Shown: positions 1 through 5,492 of the stretch, piece by piece | Layout of the letters: the number at the start of each line of letters is the position of its first letter | Numbering within the stretch: the first letter of the stretch is position 1 | Origin: an uncultured Streptococcus sp. | GTDB lineage: Bacteria > Bacillota > Bacilli > Lactobacillales > Streptococcaceae | Length of the DNA stretch: 10,661 nt | Direction of reading: 5' to 3' | Assembly: GCA_902461025.1 (NCBI GenBank) | Contig: CABPWC010000053.1 | Location: 1-10,661 of the forward strand | The notes under the pieces: model-generated | The model's database searches: none | What the model saw: only the letters and a program-made list of their open reading frames with translations | What the model was told of the DNA's origin: nothing | Translations under genes and position numbers: made by a program

Positions 1-52
1 TAGCGCATGACTGTTAATCATGATGTCGTAGGTTCGAGTCCTACTGGCGGAG
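1..52 (+). tRNA. tRNA-Asn (GUU), 5' end outside the window
   Basis: This is the 3' two thirds of a tRNA gene. The anticodon stem CATGA/TCATG (6-10 with 18-22) encloses a seven-base loop whose anticodon is GTT at 13-15, which reads Asn codons. The T arm is GTAGG/CCTAC (28-32 with 40-44) around the canonical TTCGAGT loop. The 3' acceptor strand is TGGCGGA (45-51) with discriminator G52. CCA is not encoded and would be added after transcription. The 5' acceptor strand and most of the D arm lie left of the window. In mitis-group streptococci this tRNA sits at the end of an rRNA operon near comX, which fits the comW that follows. Confidence 0.93.
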
Positions 53-57
53 TATTT

Positions 58-82
58 AAACGTTCTAAGGAACGTTTTTTTT
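58..82 (+). terminator. Rho-independent terminator of the tRNA/rRNA transcript
   Basis: A perfect 7-bp stem AACGTTC/GAACGTT (59-65 with 70-76) closes a TAAG loop and runs into a T tract to 82. It starts six bases after the tRNA and separates the stable-RNA transcript from comW. Confidence 0.9.
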
Positions 83-241
83 ATTTTATAATTTTTTTAG
101 AACTTTTATTTTTGTATCTATCAATGCCTATTTTGTTTATTTTATGTTAGTTTAGCTTTTGATTCTAACTTTATAGGATTTATTTTCATTTTAGTGACCT
201 TTTCTGATAAACTTTTTTTATCAATAAGAAAGGTTTTTTAT

Positions 242-478
242 ATGCTTCAAAAATACTACGATCGTTCTTTAGTTTTTCTAAAACAAGTCGAAGAAGAATA
301 TTCATTTTTTCTACAAAGTAATGATGAATGGGAATTACTTCATCTAAAATTTTTATTATATTACTTAATTCGTTTTAGGATAAAGAGTGAGAATGATTTT
401 ATTCTCTGTCACTTTAGAGCTGCATATCGTCTTTATCTCAATTATTTGCTTGGTCAGAATTTGAATTATTCATTTTAA
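242..478 (+). CDS. comW: ComW, competence-specific SigX-stabilising factor (diverged)
   Basis: A 78-residue protein, exactly the length I remember for pneumococcal ComW, and in the same place, between an rRNA/tRNA cluster and purA. From memory of the pneumococcal protein, the conserved part is the centre and C-terminal half: W30, the aliphatic block FLLYYLIRF at about 37-45, and DFI..H.R.AYRLYL at about 51-67. The N-terminal 25 residues and the last ten differ strongly. In S. pneumoniae ComW is an early competence protein that protects the alternative sigma factor SigX (ComX) from proteolysis by ClpE-ClpP and helps SigX engage core RNA polymerase. I chose the ATG at 242 because AGAAAGG at 227-233 sits eight bases before it; an in-frame GTG at 194 would add 16 residues but has no ribosome binding site. 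Base composition is very AT-rich. Assignment rests on length, motif pattern and synteny, not on an alignment. Confidence 0.85.
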   Translation: MLQKYYDRSLVFLKQVEEEYSFFLQSNDEWELLHLKFLLYYLIRFRIKSENDFILCHFRAAYRLYLNYLLGQNLNYSF

Positions 479-495
479 ATAAGTTTTCTTTCATT

Positions 496-508
496 TTTTA
501 CGAACAAT
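496..508 (+). promoter_or_regulatory. Possible PurBox (PurR site) upstream of purA
   Basis: TTTTACGAACAAT matches the lactococcal/streptococcal PurBox consensus AWWWCCGAACWWT at 11 of 13 positions, including the CGAAC core and the WWT flank. In lactic acid bacteria PurR bound at such boxes regulates purine genes, and the next gene is purA. The box lies about 100 bases upstream of the predicted -35, farther than is usual for PurR activation, so the assignment is tentative. Confidence 0.3.
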
Positions 509-606
509 AATAATAAATTATTTAATTTTATATAGAATAAGCTAAATAATTGTTATTTTTCAATTTAAAAATAAAAGAAATCCCTAATCTTTTCTAGTGT
601 TTATCC

Positions 607-635
607 TTGATAAAATAAACTTTTTTTCTTATAAT
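607..635 (+). promoter_or_regulatory. Sigma-A promoter of purA
   Basis: TTGATA (607-612) and a perfect TATAAT (630-635) are separated by exactly 17 bases. Transcription would start near 642, giving a leader of about 77 bases before the purA ATG. Confidence 0.72.
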
Positions 636-653
636 AAATTGTAAGATATAATT

Positions 654-2005
<1,352 letters not shown>

Positions 2006-2012
2006 GAGATTT

Positions 2013-2045
2013 TTTAAGATTTGTTTAAGACAGGTCGGATATACT
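2013..2045 (+). promoter_or_regulatory. CiaR-dependent promoter (TTTAAG-N5-TTTAAG and -10)
   Basis: Two exact TTTAAG hexamers (2013-2018 and 2024-2029) are separated by five bases (ATTTG), the direct repeat known for the response regulator CiaR of S. pneumoniae. A -10 box TATACT (2040-2045) follows after ten bases, the usual geometry of CiaR-activated promoters. There is no good -35 box, as expected if the repeat replaces it. Start of transcription is predicted at about 2051-2052. Confidence 0.88.
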
Positions 2046-2050
2046 ATAGA

Positions 2051-2149
2051 CAGTTACAAGAAGACCTCCTAACTTGTTGTAACAAATTTCCTAAACTTTT
2101 CTTTTTCATAATAATCTCCCTATAAAGTCACCGCATTCGGTGGCTTTTT
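2051..2149 (+). ncRNA. csRNA, CiaR-controlled trans-acting small RNA (ccn family)
   Basis: A transcript of about 100 bases is predicted between the CiaR-type promoter and a strong terminator, within the size range of pneumococcal csRNAs. The 5' hairpin GTTACAA/TTGTAAC (2053-2059 with 2077-2083) exposes GACCTCCTAA in its loop, a sequence complementary to Shine-Dalgarno sites. A long unpaired pyrimidine-rich linker (2084-2120) holds further anti-SD stretches, TTTCCT and ATCTCCCT. The 3' end is the terminator hairpin at 2124-2151. Known csRNAs block translation of target mRNAs by pairing at the SD and start codon, and comC is an established target, which links CiaRH to repression of competence. 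Which of the numbered csRNAs this corresponds to cannot be told from the sequence alone. Confidence 0.85.
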
Positions 2150-2151
2150 TT
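2124..2151 (+). terminator. Terminator of the csRNA (also downstream of purA)
   Basis: The core stem CACCG/CGGTG (2129-2133 with 2138-2142, loop CATT) extends through G-U and A-U pairs to about 10 bp and is followed by seven T residues (2145-2151). It doubles as the only visible terminator downstream of purA. Confidence 0.9.
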
Positions 2152-2210
2152 GTCAGCTTTTAAGTCATATTTAGGTGGCTTCTTTACTTTTAAGACAAAG
2201 AAAAAAACAG

Positions 2211-2421
2211 TGGGACAGAAATCTTTAGACCAACTCTCGATTTGGTACACCCAGATCTGTGAGGTTTCAACATTTGGGTAAATTTGTTAAAGTTGTGAAT
2301 TGAGAAAAGAAGTTTTGGTAAAAAAACTTTTTGAATTCTCAAATACCAACAAATCGTTCAATTTGCCATCACATCAAAGGCGCATAACTAAGAAAAAATG
2401 AGGTTGGGATTTCTGATCCCA
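2211..2421. repeat. Non-coding element with imperfect terminal and nested inverted repeats
   Basis: The stretch 2152-2484 has no gene. Within it, TGGGACAGAAATC (2211-2223) is nearly the reverse complement of GATTTCTGATCCCA (2408-2421), differing by one extra base. Nested inside are CGATTTG/CAAATCG (2238-2244 with 2350-2356) and a hairpin TTGAGAA/TTCTCAA with AAGTTTT/AAAACTT (2300-2342). This symmetry suggests a folded intergenic repeat or a small non-autonomous element about 210 bases long. Streptococci carry many intergenic repeats, and the GGGACAGAA-type arm also resembles the terminator arm at 7625-7635. No ORF and no clear target-site duplication are visible. It could also be only a set of overlapping terminators. 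Confidence 0.45.
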
Positions 2422-2426
2422 GCCTC
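2391..2426 (-). terminator. Terminator of the minus-strand membrane-protein gene
   Basis: On the minus strand an 11-bp stem GAGGCTGGGAT/ATCCCAACCTC (2426-2416 with 2410-2400, five-base loop, one G-U pair) is followed by a run of six T residues (the A run at 2393-2398 on the plus strand). It lies 58 bases after the stop of the gene at 2485-3024. Confidence 0.8.
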
Positions 2427-2484
2427 TTCAGTGAACTATTTTCTTGAGAATTTGTAAGTTAGACAAACTTGAATTTTTTCTGAA

Positions 2485-3024
2485 TCAGCTTACTTGATTA
2501 TCTGATTTATCACTTTGAAATTGCTTCATTTCGTGCATAAAAGCATCTGCTTTTAGTTTGCCTGTGATGATACTGACTCTGACTAGCTTATTTAGTTTTT
2601 TTTCATGTCCTTCTAAAAAAATAGGATTTCTAATTTTTATGCTTAACTTTACGCAATTAAAAGGACGCTTTTTAATGGTTATTTGTTCGATATCTTGAAG
2701 TCCAAATTGATAATGTAATAGGCTGTGGCCTCTACTGCTATAGGTATAATACTGAACAATATTGTTTTTATAAATTTCTAATTTTACTCCATTTATGAAG
2801 AGATAATACCCCATAAACCATATAAGGAGGGGAGCATAAATCAGCGCTACTGCCATAACAATTTTGTCTGCAAAATCAGTATTGTAAGTCATCAGACGCT
2901 TTAGAATCCAGAGAATCATAACAGATATAGATATCATGGATGGTCCCCCTACTCTATTAAATGTATCTTTATATGGAAACATCAAGGTAAGTTTTGGTTC
3001 ATCCTGTAAAAATTCTAATTGCAT
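2485..3024 (-). CDS. Uncharacterised membrane protein with two helices and a PH-like domain
   Basis: I do not recognise a named gene. The 179-residue protein has no signal peptide. Two hydrophobic segments lie at about 28-45 and 56-77, joined by a short loop with charged residues. The C-terminal 100 residues are hydrophilic and begin NGVKLEIYKNNIVQYY, a strand-turn-strand pattern like bacterial PH-type domains (YcxB/DUF304-like), so a membrane-anchored cytoplasmic beta domain is likely. The ATG at 3024 is preceded by a weak GGG-containing SD (minus strand, around 3031-3036). The gene lies against the surrounding plus-strand genes, between purA and tadA, which are closer together in the pneumococcal arrangement as I recall it, so it may be strain- or species-specific. 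Its function is unknown; the domain reading is inference from the hydropathy and strand pattern. Confidence 0.7.
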   Translation of the reverse strand: MQLEFLQDEPKLTLMFPYKDTFNRVGGPSMISISVMILWILKRLMTYNTDFADKIVMAVALIYAPLLIWFMGYYLFINGVKLEIYKNNIVQYYTYSSRGHSLLHYQFGLQDIEQITIKKRPFNCVKLSIKIRNPIFLEGHEKKLNKLVRVSIITGKLKADAFMHEMKQFQSDKSDNQVS

Positions 3025-3051
3025 TAGTTACCCTTTCATCTTGTTTATTAT

Positions 3052-3138
3052 TTAAATCTCAGGATAATCATCTCTTGGAGACTTATAGTTAAAAATCTTC
3101 CGACAGATCTGGACATTCTGTATCACTTGTATCCATTA
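3052..3138 (-). other. Non-coding spacer with possible decayed coding remnant
   Basis: The spacer 3025-3325 holds no intact gene. On the minus strand the frame ending at the TAA 3052-3054 is open for 27 codons and reads protein-like, finishing KIFNYKSPRDDYPEI, with no start codon. An overlapping minus-strand frame (ATG 3134-3136 to TAA 3089-3091) encodes MDTSDTECPDLSEDF. Such fragments with no start could be the tail of a lost gene or mobile element, but both are short enough to be chance. Confidence 0.2.
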
Positions 3139-3181
3139 CTCTCAGTTCATGATTCCTAGTGTTTCTCTAAATTTTGCTACC

Positions 3182-3187
3182 ATTATA
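3182..3187 (-). promoter_or_regulatory. Possible -10 box for the minus-strand membrane-protein gene
   Basis: The minus strand reads TATAAT here (plus-strand ATTATA). No good -35 lies 17 bases upstream (TAGAAA at 3210-3205), and the implied leader would be about 150 bases, so this is a weak call. Confidence 0.25.
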
Positions 3188-3285
3188 CTCTTTTTATAAC
3201 ATTATTTCTACAAACCAGAGATTGAATACTATCTAAAGTTGGTTTCTGCAAATATTATAGAGCTCTTTTTTTGTCTAGGAAAACA

Positions 3286-3294
3286 TGCTATAAT
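3286..3294 (+). promoter_or_regulatory. Extended -10 promoter of tadA
   Basis: TGCTATAAT is a perfect -10 hexamer (3289-3294) with the TGn extension. The region 17 bases upstream is only a T run (about 3266-3271), so the extended -10 probably compensates for a poor -35. Start of transcription near 3301, 25 bases before the ATG. Confidence 0.65.
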
Positions 3295-3325
3295 GATAGA
3301 ATTGATAGCTAGGAAGAGAGAAGAG

Positions 3326-3793
3326 ATGAATTACACGCTTGAAGAAAAAGAAGTTTTTATGAGAGAGGCCTTAAAAGAGGCAGAGATTGCTTTAGAGCAT
3401 GATGAAATCCCGATTGGTTGTGTAATTGTCAAGGACGGAAAAGTCATTGGGAGAGGACACAATGCGCGAGAGGAGTTGCAACGGGCAGTCATGCATGCGG
3501 AAATTATGGCCATAGAGAATGCTAATTTGAGTGAAGAGAGTTGGCGTTTGCTCGATTGTACGCTTTTTGTGACCATTGAGCCTTGTGTTATGTGTAGTGG
3601 GGCAATTGGTCTCGCACGGATTCCAAACGTGGTCTATGGGGCTAAAAACCAGAAATTTGGCGCCGCTGGGAGCTTGTACGATATTTTAACAGATGAGAGG
3701 CTCAATCACCGTGTGGACGTTGAAATAGGTGTTTTAGAGAATGAGTGCGCAGAGATTATGCAAGACTTTTTCCGAAATCGACGTAAAAAATAA
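3326..3793 (+). CDS. tadA: tRNA-specific adenosine deaminase TadA
   Basis: A 155-residue zinc-dependent deaminase that converts adenosine-34 to inosine in the anticodon of tRNA-Arg(ACG), which lets one tRNA read several Arg codons. The family signatures are intact: HAE at 57-59 (zinc His57 and proton-shuttle Glu59) and PCVMC at 86-90 (zinc Cys87 and Cys90), followed by SGAIGLARI and the C-terminal helix with FFRNRR. The ATG at 3326 is chosen because AGGAAGAG (3311-3318) precedes it at good spacing. The frame is open upstream to 3239, but that part crosses the promoter and has no ribosome binding site. Such proteins are often annotated as cytidine/deoxycytidylate deaminases; the spacing of motifs and the length fit TadA better. 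It stands alone on its transcript, with ffs starting about 40 bases after the stop. Confidence 0.95.
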   Translation: MNYTLEEKEVFMREALKEAEIALEHDEIPIGCVIVKDGKVIGRGHNAREELQRAVMHAEIMAIENANLSEESWRLLDCTLFVTIEPCVMCSGAIGLARIPNVVYGAKNQKFGAAGSLYDILTDERLNHRVDVEIGVLENECAEIMQDFFRNRRKK

Positions 3794-3799
3794 TTTCTC

Positions 3800-3828
3800 T
3801 TTAAAAATAAAGGGGAATGTGGTATAAT
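3800..3828 (+). promoter_or_regulatory. Promoter of the SRP RNA gene
   Basis: TGGTATAAT (3820-3828) is an extended perfect -10, with a weak -35 TTTAAA (3800-3805) 17 bases upstream. The start is predicted at about 3835, matching the 5' end of the folded RNA. Confidence 0.75.
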
Positions 3829-3834
3829 AACTAG

Positions 3835-3910
3835 TGGAGCAACAGTTCTGCGTGAAGCGGGTCAGGGGAGGAATCCAGCAGCCCTAAGCGAGTGTGAATT
3901 GTGTGCTCTT
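3835..3910 (+). ncRNA. ffs: Signal recognition particle RNA (small 4.5S type)
   Basis: The apical domain of SRP RNA is unmistakable: GGTCAGG (3860-3866), a GGAA tetraloop (3870-3873) and AGCAGCC (3877-3883), the site bound by the M domain of Ffh. The two ends pair along the whole hairpin: GAGCA/TGCTC (3837-3841 with 3904-3908) and ACAGTTC/GAATTGT (3842-3848 with 3896-3902). At about 76 bases it is the short bacterial form without an Alu domain. The RNA and Ffh carry nascent membrane and secreted proteins to FtsY and the Sec translocon. The T run just after the closing stem (3909-3914) serves as terminator. Ends are inferred from pairing and promoter position. Confidence 0.94.
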
Positions 3911-3923
3911 TTTTCGTGCTTTT

Positions 3924-3931
3924 TTCGAATA
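3924..3931 (+). promoter_or_regulatory. SigX (ComX) box, late-competence promoter of the dut-radA operon
   Basis: TTCGAATA differs at one position from the com-box (cin-box) TACGAATA used by SigX as its -10 element, and the second position is the tolerated one. It lies 46 bases before the dut ATG, directly after the ffs terminator. In S. pneumoniae the dut-to-radA genes are known late competence genes, which makes the match meaningful. Housekeeping transcription could come from the nearby TAAAAT (3939-3944), though no good -35 is seen. Confidence 0.7.
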
Positions 3932-3977
3932 AATAAGATAAAATAGCCTAGAATAAAAGATTAAAAAGAGGAATAAT

Positions 3978-4421
3978 ATGAAAATTCGTGGTTTTGAATT
4001 AGTTTCTAGCTTTACAGATGAAACTTTGTTACCTAAACGTGAGACAGCGCATGCAGCTGGCTACGACTTAAAGGTTGCGGTGCGTACGGTTCTTGCTCCA
4101 GGAGAGATTGTTCTCGTCCCAACGGGTGTTAAGGCTTATATGCAGCCGACTGAAGTGCTCTATCTTTATGACCGTTCATCAAATCCTCGTAAGAAAGGTC
4201 TGGTTTTGATTAACTCTGTGGGTGTTATTGATGGGGACTATTATGGTAATCCTGGGAATGAGGGACATATCTTTGCACAGATGAAGAATATCACAGATCA
4301 AGAAGTTGTTCTTGAAGTTGGAGAACGTGTAGTTCAGGCTGTCTTTGCACCATTTTTAATCGCAGATGGAGATGAGGCAGACGGAGTTCGTACTGGTGGG
4401 TTTGGATCAACTGGGCACTAA
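3978..4421 (+). CDS. dut: dUTP diphosphatase (dUTPase)
   Basis: A 147-residue homotrimeric-type dUTPase that hydrolyses dUTP to dUMP and pyrophosphate, keeping uracil out of DNA and feeding dTMP synthesis. All five motifs can be placed: I AGYDLK (27-32), II DRSSNPRKKG (65-74), III NSVGVIDGDYYGNPGN (79-94, with catalytic Asp85), IV in ERVVQAVFAPF (116-126) and the glycine-rich C-terminal arm V RTGGFGSTGH (138-147), which closes over the active site. SD AGAGGA (3967-3972) sits five bases before the ATG. It is the first gene of an operon with the SigX box upstream; the next gene starts one base after its stop, so the two are translationally linked. Confidence 0.96.
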   Translation: MKIRGFELVSSFTDETLLPKRETAHAAGYDLKVAVRTVLAPGEIVLVPTGVKAYMQPTEVLYLYDRSSNPRKKGLVLINSVGVIDGDYYGNPGNEGHIFAQMKNITDQEVVLEVGERVVQAVFAPFLIADGDEADGVRTGGFGSTGH

Positions 4422-4422
4422 G

Positions 4423-4938
4423 ATGAAGATTATCTTTGTACGTCATGGAGAGCCAGATTATCGTGTGTTAGAGGAGCGTTCCTATACTGGATTCGGGATG
4501 GATTTGGCGCCCTTATCTGAGAAGGGATGGCAGCAAGCTCAGGAACTGAGCAAAAATTCTTTGCTACACTCAGCTGATCTACTAGTTTCTTCTGCAGTCA
4601 CAAGAGCTTTAGAAACTGCTAGCTATGTGGCTTGTGCTACTGGGCTTCCTTTGAGAGTGGAGCCATTATTGCATGAATGGCAGGTCTATGAAAGTGGCAT
4701 AGATAGATTTGAAGAAGCTAGAAGACTATTTTTAGAACATAATGGGGAGTTGCTCCCAAATTCTCCTATTCAATATGAGACAGCTGTAGAGATGAAGACT
4801 CGTTTTCTAGAATGCATGGTTAAGTATCGGGAACATCAAACTGTGGTAGTTATAGCCCATCAAATGCTCATGCGCCAATTTGTACCAGACGAGAAGATTG
4901 ATTTTTGCCAAGTGATTGAGTGTGAGATAGAGATATAG
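4423..4938 (+). CDS. Histidine phosphatase superfamily protein (phosphoglycerate-mutase-like)
   Basis: A 171-residue single-domain protein of the branch-1/2 histidine phosphatase fold. The catalytic core is intact: RHGE at 7-10 (phospho-accepting His8), SSAVTRALETA at 56-66 (phosphate-binding Arg61), the acidic Glu85 in LHEWQVYE, and a second His146 in VVVIAHQMLMRQF. The substrate cannot be predicted; relatives act on sugar phosphates, nucleotides or phosphoproteins. It starts one base after the dut stop, which leaves no independent spacer and suggests coupled translation. An in-frame ATG at 4366 lies inside dut and is not favoured. A gene in this position belongs to the late-competence dut-radA operon in pneumococcus, so it is probably induced with them, though a role in transformation is not known to me. 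Confidence 0.85.
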   Translation: MKIIFVRHGEPDYRVLEERSYTGFGMDLAPLSEKGWQQAQELSKNSLLHSADLLVSSAVTRALETASYVACATGLPLRVEPLLHEWQVYESGIDRFEEARRLFLEHNGELLPNSPIQYETAVEMKTRFLECMVKYREHQTVVVIAHQMLMRQFVPDEKIDFCQVIECEIEI

Positions 4939-4953
4939 AAAGAAGCGCAATGA

Positions 4954-5445
4954 ATGAGCTATAAGGATTTTCAAGCTTTTACCGCAGAGAATTGTCAAGG
5001 GTATAAGAAGATTTTTGAGATTAGTATTGGAGGATTTCTTTACCTAGCATTTCTCCCTGATGCCTATCATAAAATTCTCTGTATTTCCTCAGACTACATC
5101 TCAATCATTGATAGCGAAAATGGGCAAGTAACACCGATAGACGGAGATTACGATGAGGTAGAGTTAGTAGCCATGTGTGAGGGATATGATTCACCTATCC
5201 CTATCTCTGGTCAATACGGTGGAAATCTCCCTCTGGATAATGGCAAAGACATCAGAGTGACAATGGATAAAGACCAATCTGAAGAATATCCAATTTTAAC
5301 CATTTATTGGGAAAAAGATAAGGAAGATAGAAGTCAAATCTATAAAGGTTATTTACCCTATATTTTTGGATTTAGCCCTGATGGTCAGTATTATATCCAT
5401 GCTGATGATGGCGGGCTTACTGTTTTGAAAAGAAATAGTCATTAA
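4954..5445 (+). CDS. Uncharacterised cytoplasmic beta-rich protein
   Basis: I do not recognise this 163-residue protein. It has no signal peptide or membrane segment, and the sequence alternates short hydrophobic strands with acidic turns. Phrases such as ILCISSDYISIIDSENGQ and, near the end, FSPDGQYYIHADDGGLTVL (about 140-158) resemble single blades of WD40/TolB-type propellers, but the protein is far too short for a complete propeller. It is acidic and rich in Asp, Glu and Tyr. The start is uncertain: ATG 4954 has only a weak SD (AAAGAAG, 4938-4944), and an overlapping ATG at 4950 gives four codons only. It lies between the histidine phosphatase and radA, where I remember no gene in pneumococcus, so it looks like an insertion into the late-competence operon that would be co-transcribed with it. 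Confidence 0.65.
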   Translation: MSYKDFQAFTAENCQGYKKIFEISIGGFLYLAFLPDAYHKILCISSDYISIIDSENGQVTPIDGDYDEVELVAMCEGYDSPIPISGQYGGNLPLDNGKDIRVTMDKDQSEEYPILTIYWEKDKEDRSQIYKGYLPYIFGFSPDGQYYIHADDGGLTVLKRNSH

Positions 5446-5471
5446 TATAAAAATTAATAAGAGATTTTAAA

Positions 5472-5492
5472 ATGAGAGGATTAGAATTATAG
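5472..5492 (+). other. Short frame (MRGLEL) across the radA start region
   Basis: ATG at 5472 encodes six codons, MRGLEL, and its TAG (5490-5492) overlaps the beginning of radA in another frame. AAGAGA (5458-5463) could serve as its SD. It may couple translation into radA, or it may show that the usual ATG start of radA has been put out of frame. The reading is uncertain. Confidence 0.25.

Noticed and set aside
194..241. In-frame GTG at 194 as the start of comW (94 residues)
   Set aside because: No SD before it; ATG 242 has AGAAAGG at good spacing and gives the usual 78-residue length.
499..506. TACGAACA as a SigX box upstream of purA
   Set aside because: One mismatch at a normally fixed position, no gene start near, and the longer PurBox match explains the sequence better.
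647..652. Second TATAAT before purA as the main -10
   Set aside because: It has no matching -35, whereas the TATAAT at 630-635 has TTGATA at exactly 17 bases.
2159..2194. Second pair of TTTAAG hexamers as another CiaR site
   Set aside because: They are 24 bases apart rather than five, with no -10 box at the right distance.
3239..3325. Longer tadA start (184 residues)
   Set aside because: The extension covers the extended -10 promoter and has no ribosome binding site; 155 residues fits the family.
4366..4422. Earlier start of the histidine phosphatase inside dut
   Set aside because: It would precede the RHGE-containing first strand by 19 unrelated residues translated from the dut C-terminal arm in another frame.
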